Shown here: positions 9,770 through 19,695 of the stretch, piece after piece
How positions within the stretch are numbered: position 1 is the first letter of the stretch
How the letters are laid out: every line of letters starts with the position of its first letter
NCBI GenBank assembly: GCA_937911865.1
Contig: CALDSK010000189.1
Coordinates: forward strand, 1 to 63,336
Source of the DNA: an uncultured Synechococcus sp.
GTDB lineage: Bacteria > Cyanobacteriota > Cyanobacteriia > Phormidesmidales > Phormidesmidaceae
Reading direction: 5' to 3'
DNA: 63,336 nt
Notes under the pieces: generated by a model
Seen by the model: the letters and a program-made list of their open reading frames with translations, nothing else
Database searches by the model: none
What the model was told of the DNA's origin: nothing
Translations under genes and position numbers: made by a program

Positions 9770-10924
9770 TTACCCATGAGATTTGTTGATGGATGTGTAG
9801 AAAGTAAGCAGTTGCCTGGCCACATGTCCTTTAGAGAAGCGAAGGTCTGGGCAGATATCAGTAGGTTGTTTGGCTGAGATCGCTACTTTCATCGTTTCAC
9901 TCAAGATTGTGGCAGATTCAGTTGCTACATCGAAATAGGTACAGCTTGAACTTCCCACTTCCTGGAAAATAGGAATATCTGAACAAACGACCTTGCTTGA
10001 CCAAGCTAAGGCTTCTACTAACGGTAAACAGAAGCCTTCAGTAGAGGATGGAATCACAAACAGCTCGCAGTTCTGATAGAGCCAGCATAGTTCCCCGTCT
10101 GAAAGTGCAGAGAGAAAGATGACCTGTGATCTCAAATCAAGCGCCTCTACTAACTGATGGAGTCCTTCTGTCTCAGGACCATTACTGCCAACCAAAATTA
10201 GCTGAGCGTCAGCAGAAACGCTGCCGCTTTTTATCAATGCTTTGTGGGCGCGAATCAGCAGATCCAAATTTTTGTTTTTCCGATGTTGTGCGACAGAAAG
10301 GATAAAAGGTTTATAGGTTTCGGTGTCTATAGTAGCGGGTCGCTGAAGTTCTACAGTGCTAAAGTCCACATAGTTATAAACGACTGCTTGTGTTTGGACT
10401 TCTTTCTCTAAATCCTTATCTTTTCTAGAAAAAAAATGATGGAGCTTATCTAACGTCACTTTTGAAACGCAAGCCAAGCCATCACTGCTGTTGATGCTCT
10501 GTTTCAGAAACCATTGATTGAACCATACCTGCGGGTAGCCAAAGTTTTCTGGATATTCGAAAGGATAGAGATCGTGAATGCTACTACAGACAATCGGGGC
10601 TTCGAAGCGGCTGCGCAAAAAGGGAAACGGAAATGACATGTGAATAATATCTGGTTTCAGTTTGTTGGCAACTTTGGGCAGTCCGTTGAGATACCAAATG
10701 TTGCGAGCAGCTGCACCTCGCTTAACCACAATACTCACCGTCTGAATTTTGGGAGAATCCAGATTGAATGACTGCTCAAAGTACTCGTTTTGCCATTCGC
10801 CAATCAGCAGCGTTACCCGACTCACCTCATTGGTCTCGGCTAGGCATTGAGCTATGTTAACGGCATGTCTACAAACCCCTGTCGGTTTTATAGGTCGATG
10901 CAAAACAGGAATGAGTACATGCAT
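9770..10924 (-). CDS. GT4 glycosyltransferase
   Basis: This 384-residue GT-B protein has an N-terminal acceptor domain starting MHVLIPVLHRP and a C-terminal Glycos_transf_1 domain. The signature FVIPSSTEGFCLPLVEA contains the paired glutamates that hold the nucleotide-sugar donor, and FILSVAQHRKNKN is the usual domain-swap segment. It would act on the cytoplasmic face, adding a sugar to a lipid-linked chain. Donor and linkage cannot be read from sequence. It lies between the polymerase and another GT4 gene on the same strand. Confidence 0.85.
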   Translation of the reverse strand: MHVLIPVLHRPIKPTGVCRHAVNIAQCLAETNEVSRVTLLIGEWQNEYFEQSFNLDSPKIQTVSIVVKRGAAARNIWYLNGLPKVANKLKPDIIHMSFPFPFLRSRFEAPIVCSSIHDLYPFEYPENFGYPQVWFNQWFLKQSINSSDGLACVSKVTLDKLHHFFSRKDKDLEKEVQTQAVVYNYVDFSTVELQRPATIDTETYKPFILSVAQHRKNKNLDLLIRAHKALIKSGSVSADAQLILVGSNGPETEGLHQLVEALDLRSQVIFLSALSDGELCWLYQNCELFVIPSSTEGFCLPLVEALAWSSKVVCSDIPIFQEVGSSSCTYFDVATESATILSETMKVAISAKQPTDICPDLRFSKGHVARQLLTFYTSINKSHG

Positions 10925-11035
10925 TTGAAAGGGAGCCTTTTCTCAATTTTGAAAGATAGAACCGGTGGATGTGCCTTTGATGTGGACTTAATATGTTATT
11001 GCTTTAGGATGCTGCTTTTCTAAGGTGTTGCTTTT

Positions 11036-12283
11036 CTAAGGGGCTGCTACGCTTAGAGAAGCTTTCGCCGTTTGCTGATAGAGCATATCTAGGCGTTCAC
11101 CGACGACCTTCCAGCTGTAGTTTTCGTCCACTAACTGACGTCCTGCTTGGCCCATTTGTACCCGCAGCTTGGGGTCTTCAGCTAACTTTTTCATGGCCTC
11201 TGCCATATCGCTGATCGTTTTATCCGGCTCTTGAGCGGCAATCTTAAATCCGGTGTCTTCGGTGACTTGGATAGCCGGACCGCCTAAATCTAGGCATATG
11301 ACGGGTCTTCCGGTTGCCATTGCTTCAATGCAGACCCAACCGCCAGAATCATGCAGACTCGGATGCACTAAAACATGACTTTCGCCCAGCTTTTCTAGCG
11401 TTTCTTCTCTGGGTAGTCGGCCCCAAAGTTTCACTTGTGACGCTACACCACATTCTTGTGCGATCGCCTGTAAATTCTCTAATTCTGCTCCATCACCAAT
11501 CAGCCAGTACTCAGCATTTGACAAATTGGCAGCGGAAAAAGCCCGAATCCCCAAATGAAAGCCTTTCCAATGCAGCAATCGGCCCATACTAATAAATCGA
11601 ATTGGCTGTGATGCCGGTAGCGGATACTGATGCAGTTCTTCAATCTCTTCGTCTAGCAATCCGACTTCTGGCACAATATCCACCTGTTTAGCGCCCATTT
11701 TGTAAAGGCGCTCGGCTGTATCGTCCGTAGTGGCTCTGACGACGGCGCAGTTACGAATAGTCAAGCCGACCAGCGGATCGTTTTGGCCGATCGTGCGAAC
11801 GACATCTCGTGCTATTTCGTAGCTGCGGGCGCGCAGACTAAAATCTTTCCAAAACTTAGATGGGGCCGATTCTCCGCCGCCAACAGATCCCCAAATAAAG
11901 GGAACGGGTAAAAGTGATATCAAACTGGGCGCGGAATATTTCACGAAGGTAACGTGATGCATCACATCAAAGCCAATCTCCTGATTCAATCGTTTGGCGA
12001 CAAAATAGGCCTGAATTTGCCACAGGTAATAGTGAATTTGCATCGCCCCAGACTGGCCTAGCTTCATGCTATCTTGCCAAAAAGGCAGTGTGAAGTAAAC
12101 AAAATGCAAATTTGGCACCGGATTTTCAGCTAGTTCTGCTTCAATCGCTTCTTTGCTTTCATCGGGTCTGGTGAGGACCCAAACCTCGTGTCGCTTGGCC
12201 ACTTCACGTGCTACATTCCAGCCGACTCCTCGCTCTGAGCCTCTACCAGGTTCGCAAGAATAAGCGGAGATAAGGATTTTCAC
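11036..12283 (-). CDS. GT4 glycosyltransferase
   Basis: This 415-residue GT-B glycosyltransferase begins MKILISAYSCEPGRGSERG, the start typical of a cyanobacterial GT4 subgroup. The donor-binding half contains RFISMGRLLHWKGFHLGI and HDSGGWVCIEAMATGRPV, where the first glutamate of the usual E-x7-E pair is replaced. The stop codon lies inside a 16-bp tandem repeat (11014-11041), so the last residues may have changed recently. It is part of the glycan cluster; sugar specificity is unknown. Confidence 0.85.
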   Translation of the reverse strand: MKILISAYSCEPGRGSERGVGWNVAREVAKRHEVWVLTRPDESKEAIEAELAENPVPNLHFVYFTLPFWQDSMKLGQSGAMQIHYYLWQIQAYFVAKRLNQEIGFDVMHHVTFVKYSAPSLISLLPVPFIWGSVGGGESAPSKFWKDFSLRARSYEIARDVVRTIGQNDPLVGLTIRNCAVVRATTDDTAERLYKMGAKQVDIVPEVGLLDEEIEELHQYPLPASQPIRFISMGRLLHWKGFHLGIRAFSAANLSNAEYWLIGDGAELENLQAIAQECGVASQVKLWGRLPREETLEKLGESHVLVHPSLHDSGGWVCIEAMATGRPVICLDLGGPAIQVTEDTGFKIAAQEPDKTISDMAEAMKKLAEDPKLRVQMGQAGRQLVDENYSWKVVGERLDMLYQQTAKASLSVAAP

Positions 12284-12343
12284 AGTAGGTAACCCACCTT
12301 ATTAACTAAAAGTTTGAAATAAATAAAAGCACGTAACTCGATT

Positions 12344-13276
12344 TTAATCAGAGAGATAGCCGTATTTCGCTAGTAAGGGCAGTGTTAAGAGCGTCACGAC
12401 CGATTTATCGAGTTGAGATAGTTTTTGGTGCCATTCGGTATCCTTCCTAATTTGGATGCCTTGTTTTTGTGATCGCGGTGTAGGATTCCCCAAAATGCCA
12501 TGTGTTTCCGTTAGCCCTGCTTGTTCGCCCATTAAGTACTCCAATCCACTCGTCTCTTTGCCAATTGCTTTGAGTATCTGCCGGGTCACTTTTTCTGGGT
12601 CTGTGGCAAAGTCTTCGTAGCGGATAAAAACGTAGTTTTCTGCAATGGGTTTGAGGGTATCTGTCACGGCATTTTTCGCCGCCCATTTGACAGCTGCCTC
12701 TGCGGCACCTTGCCTTTCTATATATTGCTCTGTATCTACGGAATAAGTCATTCGCTTCCTCTTTTGCCAAGAGTAAGCAACCGCTCTGCTATCACGAACT
12801 AAGTGGATAATCGTGAGTTCAACATTGGGAACTAGGCTCAAAATGTGAAAGTAGGCAGGTGACTTAGACGAATCCAATATAATCTTGTTGCCTGCTCGTT
12901 CATCAATAGCTGAATAAATTTTTGAGAGGATGTCTACAAATCGGGACAGCTTTGCCTGATAGCCCTTCGTTCTCAACACTGGGTTACGTATTAAAGGAAT
13001 GTAGTAGTTGCGATCAACTGCCTGTCTGATCTTTAGGATCTCATCAGCATTTATCCCGTCAAACCCGCCAGTTGCCTGCTCAAAAACCTGTGTCCAAAAA
13101 TCGCAGTTGAAGAACGACGCACCGCAGTTGCACAAAAAATCATGATTCATCTCCCCCCAAAGCATTGCGAATTCACCAATCGGGAAGAAATCCTCATGCT
13201 GACCCAAAATTTTCTCTAGTAGTGTGCTTCCGCTTCTGCCCACACCAGTAATTGCTAAAACCTGAATGCGTCCCAT
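12344..13276 (-). CDS. PAPS-dependent sulfotransferase (1 of 5)
   Basis: This 310-residue protein has the 5'-phosphosulfate-binding loop GVGRSGSTLLEK at residues 11-22 and the 3'-phosphate motif LVRDSRAVAYSW, spaced as in Sulfotransfer_1/_3 proteins. It would transfer sulfate from PAPS to a hydroxyl of a sugar or glycan intermediate. It carries no membrane segment and is probably cytoplasmic. It sits between two GT4 genes, so a saccharide acceptor is the natural inference. It is clearly different in sequence from the other four sulfotransferases in the cluster. Confidence 0.85.
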   Translation of the reverse strand: MGRIQVLAITGVGRSGSTLLEKILGQHEDFFPIGEFAMLWGEMNHDFLCNCGASFFNCDFWTQVFEQATGGFDGINADEILKIRQAVDRNYYIPLIRNPVLRTKGYQAKLSRFVDILSKIYSAIDERAGNKIILDSSKSPAYFHILSLVPNVELTIIHLVRDSRAVAYSWQKRKRMTYSVDTEQYIERQGAAEAAVKWAAKNAVTDTLKPIAENYVFIRYEDFATDPEKVTRQILKAIGKETSGLEYLMGEQAGLTETHGILGNPTPRSQKQGIQIRKDTEWHQKLSQLDKSVVTLLTLPLLAKYGYLSD

Positions 13277-13467
13277 GACGACCTATTCTCCCTGCTGCTT
13301 TCTTGTATGCAATATAGTCCTGGTCGTATATCGATGCAAAGTAGTGGTTGATTTAATCTTGATGCTCTCTTCAAAATGGGTAATGCAGTTGGAATCGCTC
13401 ATGTACTATATGCGCGCATTAGCCAAAATTAAAAACAATGGATAATTTCAGCTTTAACCTTTAAAAA

Positions 13468-14526
13468 TTAGGTGTCAAAAAGACAATCTGTGTAGTCTTT
13501 GAGTACCTGCTCGGCTGAGAACTTTTTCTCCATAATCTGTCGGCTTTTTTGCTTCATTGCTTCAATCGTGGACTTATCTTTGACTAATAAATCCAGCTGT
13601 TTTATCAAATCTTCTTGTTCATCACAAACAAAGCCATTGACGCCAGATTCAATAATTTCTGGCGCGCCGAGTGCCTTTTGTGTGGTTAATACCGCTAGCC
13701 CTGAGCAAGCCGCTTCTCCTAGTACGCTAGGATAGCTGTCACATTTTGTCGGTAGCACCAAAATATCGTGACTTCTATACAGTTCAATATGCTTCTCTTG
13801 GCCATATTGAACGTTGGATTCAACGGTAATTCCTTGGTGATTGCCAACAGGATGACCTGTCACCATTGTCATTTGCAAGTTCTTCGCTGGGTTATTCCTC
13901 TGCTGAGTGTTAAACCAGTCCAGCAAGATGTCTCCCCCTTTTCTTTCAAAGTCGCCCCCGACAAACAAAATTTTGATGATATCGTCATTCCGTTCAGGGC
14001 TGGGTTGGAACATCTCCAGATCGGGTGAAAATGGTAGCCTCCCTTTCTTCAGCTTGCTGGTCGAGATGCCGTAGTCTTGAGCAATTTCTGTGAGAACAGC
14101 ATCGGTGATTCCGATGACGTACTTTTGAGCATTGAGAACCTGTCTATGAATGGCCGTAAGCCAGGATGGTGACATTTTTGTGTCGTTTAGAGGCTCATAT
14201 AGCTTTCGAGTCCAGTCTGTGACAATGCAGCTATTGCCTTGCTTAATGGCTGGATAGGCAAACAGGGCCGGACTGATGCCATGAAATAGAACCTGGCGGC
14301 CTTCTTGATTCGCTTCGCGGACGACGCTTTGCAGCTCAAACGATGTGAGAAAGCGCTTACCAATGGTAGCTGCGTATTTTAGAAAGGTACCTGGAAACTG
14401 TTGGTTTGGGATGAAGCGATAGACTTTGAGATCAGTCTCTCTTTCGAAGAGTTGAATAAATCGCTTTTCGAATGTACTATTGCCTAGATCCACTGGAAAG
14501 GTAACTAATAACAATTTCTTTTTCAC
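13468..14526 (-). CDS. GT4-like glycosyltransferase
   Basis: This 352-residue protein with a GT-B layout starts MKKKLLLVTFPVDLGNSTF. The C-terminal half contains IKILFVGGDFERKGGDILL, LVLPTKCDSYPSVLGEA and GLAVLTTQ, as in GT4 enzymes, with only the second glutamate of the donor motif retained. The N-terminal half diverges from the two downstream GT4 proteins, suggesting a different acceptor. It belongs to the minus-strand glycan cluster. Confidence 0.8.
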   Translation of the reverse strand: MKKKLLLVTFPVDLGNSTFEKRFIQLFERETDLKVYRFIPNQQFPGTFLKYAATIGKRFLTSFELQSVVREANQEGRQVLFHGISPALFAYPAIKQGNSCIVTDWTRKLYEPLNDTKMSPSWLTAIHRQVLNAQKYVIGITDAVLTEIAQDYGISTSKLKKGRLPFSPDLEMFQPSPERNDDIIKILFVGGDFERKGGDILLDWFNTQQRNNPAKNLQMTMVTGHPVGNHQGITVESNVQYGQEKHIELYRSHDILVLPTKCDSYPSVLGEAACSGLAVLTTQKALGAPEIIESGVNGFVCDEQEDLIKQLDLLVKDKSTIEAMKQKSRQIMEKKFSAEQVLKDYTDCLFDT

Positions 14527-14608
14527 GGGTTGACATCTCCTTTGAGGAATTAGATACAGAAGTTAAATATAAGAAAAATTGATAACTTTAAAAACAGACC
14601 TTTAGTCA

Positions 14609-15763
14609 CTATTTCTTCAACAGTTCTTTATATATTTCAGCAATGTCTCCGGCAGCATTATCCCAGCTAAAGCGCTGAGTCCTTTCTAGACCCTTGATGC
14701 TTAACTGCTGTTGTAACGAAGGATCTTTGTAGAGACGCTGTAAGCAATCAGCAATCTCTTGAGTGGCGTTGGGATTGACTAGCAAGCCTGCCTCTCCAGC
14801 TACTTCAGGCATCGCAGAAACATTTGAGGTCAGTACAGGGGTGCCGCAGGCCATTGCTTCAAGCAGTGTAAGACCGAATCCTTCATGAAACGAGGGTGCG
14901 ACTAAAACATCTGCAGCGCTATATGCCTGTCTTAATGTGGTGTCATCCACATTGTCTAGTCGTCGAATATCGTTGCTTAAATCATGCTCTTGGATGAAAG
15001 CTTCTTGATCGGGGTTGAACGTGCCGCTAATTTTCCAGAACTGCACAGGTACGTTCTGTTGCTTGAGTAGGTATATTGCTTGAAGAATGGCGGATACATT
15101 TTTTCGAGGATGGTTGGAGCCCACATTTAGACAACAAAATGTTCTAGGCGGAACGTTGAGCTGTTGACGGAAAGCTTGGATTTCTTCTGTTGATGCGGGG
15201 GTGAATGCTGGATCTACTGCGTTGGGTACGACAACAACTCTATTGGATTCAACATTCAGTAGCTTGCCGACATCTTTGGCTGTCGTTGATGAAACGGCGA
15301 TAATCGTATCGGCTAGCTGCATGGCTTCAACCGCAGAGCGCCATAATCTGTCGCTGATGAATGGCAGCCTAACGGAACCTTGAAGATTTTGAGGGTAAAA
15401 ATAGTTAATCAAGTCGTGACAAGTGACCACAACTGGCTTATTTTTTTTCTTTATCCAGCGAACGATGTGGGCGTCACTATGATCAACAATGTGATAGATA
15501 TCAGCAGACTGTTGTTGAACTCGTTTGGGAAAGTTCCAGAATCGCTCATGGGCTTTTGTTGCTCGCACGCTCACTGAGCGGCTACGTCTATCTACTGCTT
15601 TGGGTCGTAGCTCCACGATCTTCCAGTCTGGTTGCCTGGTTCTAAATCCTGAGATAAGTCCTTCGGCATAGACATCCATACTGAAGTGAGGCATGGTGCG
15701 TACGAGCCCGACCTGAACTGTTTGACTCGTAGAGTTCATCGGTTTAGATGCTGAGCTGAGCAT
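14609..15763 (-). CDS. GT4 glycosyltransferase
   Basis: This 384-residue GT-B enzyme is a good match to mannosyltransferase-like GT4 proteins. It has VVVTCHDLINYFYP in the N-terminal half, FCCLNVGSNHPRKNVSAIL at the domain junction and SFHEGFGLTLLEAMACGTPV with both donor-binding glutamates. It is cytoplasmic. The first Met (15763) is kept, although an internal Met nine residues in is possible. It lies 59 bp from the next GT4 gene, probably in one transcript. Confidence 0.86.
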   Translation of the reverse strand: MLSSASKPMNSTSQTVQVGLVRTMPHFSMDVYAEGLISGFRTRQPDWKIVELRPKAVDRRSRSVSVRATKAHERFWNFPKRVQQQSADIYHIVDHSDAHIVRWIKKKNKPVVVTCHDLINYFYPQNLQGSVRLPFISDRLWRSAVEAMQLADTIIAVSSTTAKDVGKLLNVESNRVVVVPNAVDPAFTPASTEEIQAFRQQLNVPPRTFCCLNVGSNHPRKNVSAILQAIYLLKQQNVPVQFWKISGTFNPDQEAFIQEHDLSNDIRRLDNVDDTTLRQAYSAADVLVAPSFHEGFGLTLLEAMACGTPVLTSNVSAMPEVAGEAGLLVNPNATQEIADCLQRLYKDPSLQQQLSIKGLERTQRFSWDNAAGDIAEIYKELLKK

Positions 15764-15822
15764 TAGATTTTATTGTGGGTTATTTGATTTTATGGGTGGA
15801 TTTTATTGACAGATTCAATCGT

Positions 15823-17061
15823 TTAAGTTGCGGTGACTGCTTTGGGTGTCTTGGACGCTGATGTTTTGGACTGTATTCTGCTTATAACTTCTAAGAAGGA
15901 ATCGACAGCGGTATACAGATTTTGCCCTTCAAATGTTTTTCTAGCATTGTCGCTGAATCGCTGACGGGTTTCTTGATCTGTCAGTTGCAAAATGGCGTCA
16001 ATGAGCGCGTTGAGATCGCCGCGCTTGTAGACGAGTCCATTGTAGTACTGAATCAGCGTGTCGCTATAGCCCCAGTTGCCACAACCATCGCTCATGATGA
16101 CAGGACAGCCCGCAACCATTGCTTCTGAAGCAACCAGTGGATGTGGGTCGAACCGAGAGGTGAGAACGAAGACATCCATTGCTGCGTAGTAGAGGGGCAG
16201 CTTGCTTTGGTTGACGAAGCCGATGTTGATGACGGCTTTGTTTGGCATGTCTGCTAGGCGCTGATTGATATTGGCTTCCAACAGACCGCCACCCATCATG
16301 ATGCCTCTGACACGCGGGTCTTTTTGGTTGGCAGCAGCGATCGCATCTATAAACTCAAAAGGCCGTTTTCGCTCAGTGAATTTAGCGACAAAGCCATACA
16401 AAATCGCGTCTTCTCTGTGGCTCAGTTCTTGATGGATGCTAGAAACTTCGTCGGTGTTTTGTGCGATCGCCTGCTTAAAACGATCTCCATCAATCGGATG
16501 ACAGCCACGAATTACCTTACTATCTGGAACGTCATAATGGCGTAGGTGGATTTCATTATGGTCACCGCAAGAGAGCCAGTAGTCTGCCTGATTGAGCATC
16601 CACGGATATAAAATCGGTAAGAGCATCTGACGTGTCCGACTATAGCGACCATCAGAAATGATGGTCGCGTCGTTTTGCATGATTAGCGGAATACCGCGTA
16701 GCTTACATAGCAGCGCAGTGAGTCGGTAGGAGTAATTGATAAAGCTCTGCATAAATACGGCATCGAGCTTCCCTTGGGTGATGTGTTTGATCAAAGACGG
16801 CGCTACAGAAGCTTTCTTTTGTTTTGAAGGAACCTTCCCCGAAAGATCTTTCAGATACTCGTAGTCGTATCCGCCTAGGAGATCTACATCCCAAGGCTGC
16901 GAATCTTTGCCGAGGTAATGATCGCCACTGCTCTGATTTTCGTCACAGAGATAAAAAACTTTGACATCTAGATTGGGCTGGGTGCTCAGTTTTCTCCACA
17001 GCGGTCCGTGATGTTGCGTAGGGTGGGTGAAGACAACCCCTAAACGAAACTTGTCCTGCAT
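15823..17061 (-). CDS. GT4 glycosyltransferase
   Basis: The ATG at 17061 is preferred because GGAG lies six bases upstream and the GT-B core (FRLGVVFTHPTQHHGPLW) follows at once. The open frame reaches 17166, but those 35 extra residues are Cys-rich and unlike the family. The protein is then about 412 residues. The donor half shows LYGFVAKFTERKRPFEFI and TSRFDPHPLVASEAMVAGCPV. It is the fifth GT4 of the cluster; the substrate is unknown. Confidence 0.82.
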   Translation of the reverse strand: MQDKFRLGVVFTHPTQHHGPLWRKLSTQPNLDVKVFYLCDENQSSGDHYLGKDSQPWDVDLLGGYDYEYLKDLSGKVPSKQKKASVAPSLIKHITQGKLDAVFMQSFINYSYRLTALLCKLRGIPLIMQNDATIISDGRYSRTRQMLLPILYPWMLNQADYWLSCGDHNEIHLRHYDVPDSKVIRGCHPIDGDRFKQAIAQNTDEVSSIHQELSHREDAILYGFVAKFTERKRPFEFIDAIAAANQKDPRVRGIMMGGGLLEANINQRLADMPNKAVINIGFVNQSKLPLYYAAMDVFVLTSRFDPHPLVASEAMVAGCPVIMSDGCGNWGYSDTLIQYYNGLVYKRGDLNALIDAILQLTDQETRQRFSDNARKTFEGQNLYTAVDSFLEVISRIQSKTSASKTPKAVTAT

Positions 17062-17257
17062 AGTTTTCTCCGACATCTTCATGCTACAAAGTTCATGCCA
17101 AAAGGTGCGATCACAACTATTTCTCAACATTGCGCACACAACATTACGTCCATTCAAAACGCACATTCAAAAATCTGGCTTAAGAATTGGGGCTTAAGAG
17201 TTTGATTTTGGAAATTCGATCATACATAAGTTGGCCATTAACCAAAACATCTTTGTA

Positions 17258-18238
17258 CTAAGAACGTGTGATGATGGGCAGGCACTGCCTATTGGGCACC
17301 GAACCTAATCCGTAAATATCATTAAGCCCAAACACTTCAAGAATAGCCATTCCTTGCTTAATTTGCTGTGATGACAGCTCATTTTTCCAAGAATTTACAG
17401 GATCCTTACCCATCATGAGAGTACTGCCTGAGGCTTTACCAGAAGTTCTTGACGGTCGATTGATTTTCTTTAATAGTCTTTCATCCAAAAGGCTGTCGGT
17501 ACCGGAATGCTCCCCGTATAAATATTGAAATAACGTCTTTAGCTGTTGTGTTGTATTAGAGACTAGATCTTCATAAAAAACTATGTGAATATCCTGGCTA
17601 TTTAGAGTTTGAAAAGGAACGTAGTGAACAATCGCCCAAATCAGAATTTGATTTTCAATAAAGTCATCACCTACGGTTGCAATCACCTTTTCAAAACGGT
17701 GTAGATGATCGTTAAATAAATCTGTGCGGTTGAAAAAATCCTTAGGATCAGTCATCCAAGTCCAGCCTTGCTTGTTTTGCTTCGATAAAGCAGCTGCGAA
17801 TGGATTTCTGATCACCATGACTTTTTTGACAGTGGGTAGGTTGTGATGAACCCACGGAATCATGAGATTAGAAAAAATATCTTTGACGAGCAGACCTTCA
17901 TACATCAACCGAATTTGGCTGGTATCTGCGCGAAAATGCTTAAATCTACCAGAAAATACAGTCCTTAAAAAATCTCCCAGGGAGGATTCGTGATCATCTG
18001 CTTTGAGATATTGAAAGAAATCGAAGTCTTTAACCTCTTTAACAAGTGTGGGGTGGAAAGGTTCAAACAAAACTCTGTACCTACCTTCCCAGTTGATTAA
18101 ATCAGATAGCCAAGTTGTGCCGCTTCTGCCATCTCCTGTTACCCAAATCGTTTCGTCATAATTTCCTAGATGGTAGTTGAGGCTGGCAAGCGGTAACCTT
18201 GCCGATCTTTTGAAAAGCTTTTTGGTCACTTTCAGCAT
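17258..18238 (-). CDS. PAPS-dependent sulfotransferase (2 of 5)
   Basis: The ATG at 18238 is chosen over an upstream GTG (18253) because AAGGA lies five bases before it. The 326-residue product carries the P-loop TGDGRSGTTWLSDLI at about residues 34-48 and the 3'-phosphate motif VMVIRNPFAAALSK, both diagnostic of Sulfotransfer_1/_3 proteins. A family-typical acidic segment (IHIVFYEDLV) follows. It would use PAPS to sulfate a carbohydrate. The acceptor is unknown, but the neighbours on both sides are glycosyltransferases and sulfotransferases. Confidence 0.85.
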   Translation of the reverse strand: MLKVTKKLFKRSARLPLASLNYHLGNYDETIWVTGDGRSGTTWLSDLINWEGRYRVLFEPFHPTLVKEVKDFDFFQYLKADDHESSLGDFLRTVFSGRFKHFRADTSQIRLMYEGLLVKDIFSNLMIPWVHHNLPTVKKVMVIRNPFAAALSKQNKQGWTWMTDPKDFFNRTDLFNDHLHRFEKVIATVGDDFIENQILIWAIVHYVPFQTLNSQDIHIVFYEDLVSNTTQQLKTLFQYLYGEHSGTDSLLDERLLKKINRPSRTSGKASGSTLMMGKDPVNSWKNELSSQQIKQGMAILEVFGLNDIYGLGSVPNRQCLPIITRS

Positions 18239-18671
18239 AGACGTCCTTCCCACATTTTTTACCTATAAGATATCCATCCAAAGTAAAAAACTAAACACTA
18301 ACTTACTCATGGTTCGCTCATTTATTCTAGTGGTTCCAAGAAACACGAAAACGCTACATGTAGCGCAAGGCTAGTCTATTTTTTCAGTTGACTGATTGGA
18401 CAGGGATACGGAGGCAAAAAACTCATAGCCTTGTTTATTTATCAATAGACTGAAAACCCATTGCCTTCGTCGTATTTTTGCAACTCAAATTATCTTGAGG
18501 GAACCGTGAGTAACTTAAGAATAATAGCGACTGATTGCGTCATCAGCTCATTTATTTTGTAGTTGTTATCTGGTAAGGTAGGTTAGTTTTTTCACGTACC
18601 TAGGACGAGAGTATGACTCTGAAAGTTTCTGGGTATATACGAATTTTACGTATGGGTTAGACGATTACTTT
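18239..18671. other. Intergenic gap inside the glycan cluster
   Basis: About 430 bp without a gene. It holds the perfect 14-bp palindrome CGCTACATGTAGCG (18352-18365) and AT-rich DNA. As the largest gap in the cluster it could contain an internal promoter for the downstream half (18238 to 8322) or the end of a first transcript. No convincing -35/-10 pair stands out. Confidence 0.4.
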
Positions 18672-19649
18672 TTATATTGGCTTGCGATGACCTTCTAATT
18701 TTTCAATTAACGTTTCAGTACCGGGCAGATGGCCAAAGAGCCGACAGGAATACTCGATAAGTTCCGGTGTCTTAAACAGGTCTAAATAGCTAGGATCTTC
18801 TGCAAATGATTGCCATCGATTAAGAACGTCCATCTGATCAGCGTTGCTATTGAAACTAGTGCCATCAAAAGAACTGCCGATGCCACCTGCAGTCACAACT
18901 TCGTCGAAACCCGCATCAGAAAATTCGATGTTTAGTTGGTTGGCAATGCTTTTTCTATACTCTATGTCGGTAAACCACTGATTGTAGCCGAGGAAAATTT
19001 TATTATTTGGCAGAAAATTTGTTTCTCCGAGGCATTCCTGGGCATAGGTAACCCAAAGTTCGGCTAGGTTGCGAGTGCGCGAATAAACAGACATTAAGTC
19101 GAAATTTCTAGCGTTGACTCTTGGCTTATTGCCTTTTAGCCTGCTGGCAAACAAGTTAAACGGGTCGCGCATGATTATGACGTCGTACCTTTTTGCGCTT
19201 TTACCTAGGTAGAAATTGTGTCTTTTCTCAAAGGCTGGGTGAACAACACGTTCAATTTCTTGGTCCTCGTAGCTGTATATTAAGCAGTCTTTGTGAGAAA
19301 AGTCACCTTTGGCCTCACGCTTCCACCACTCTATATCGTCACATCGCCAGCCCTTGAGTGTGGGATTTTGCTGTAAAAATAGCTGATCTTCGTATACGTC
19401 GCGGTATGGGTTGCCTTTGATTCTGGTGTGGTTGATAAAGGTTGTATTTTTGGGTGCCTGAGCGCGAATCCAGTTGATAATTGCGTGATTGCCAGAGCGT
19501 CTTAGGCCAACGACTCTGATTTCTTTGTCGTTGACAGTCGTTTGTTGTTTGGTGGATGGCAGTGAGCTTCTATATGAGTCTTCAATGATGTGCCAAGCTT
19601 TTTGCTTTGAGCGGCGAAGGATGTATTTGAGCTTTCCTTTGGTGATCAT
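18672..19649 (-). CDS. Sulfotransferase-like P-loop protein (3 of 5)
   Basis: The ATG at 19649 is preferred to an upstream TTG (19655). The 325-residue protein has a phosphosulfate loop variant VVGLRRSGNHAIINWIRAQ near residues 46-64 and the 3'-phosphate motif DVIIMRDPFNLFASRLK. A basic N-terminus precedes them. The P-loop ends SGNHA rather than SGTT/SGST, placing it in a less-characterised branch of the sulfotransferase fold. It is presumed to sulfate the same glycan as its neighbours; activity is inferred. Confidence 0.75.
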   Translation of the reverse strand: MITKGKLKYILRRSKQKAWHIIEDSYRSSLPSTKQQTTVNDKEIRVVGLRRSGNHAIINWIRAQAPKNTTFINHTRIKGNPYRDVYEDQLFLQQNPTLKGWRCDDIEWWKREAKGDFSHKDCLIYSYEDQEIERVVHPAFEKRHNFYLGKSAKRYDVIIMRDPFNLFASRLKGNKPRVNARNFDLMSVYSRTRNLAELWVTYAQECLGETNFLPNNKIFLGYNQWFTDIEYRKSIANQLNIEFSDAGFDEVVTAGGIGSSFDGTSFNSNADQMDVLNRWQSFAEDPSYLDLFKTPELIEYSCRLFGHLPGTETLIEKLEGHRKPI

Positions 19650-19695
19650 CTTCAATATTCCAAGCTTGTGTTGGACTTCTCAGTGTGTTTCGTTT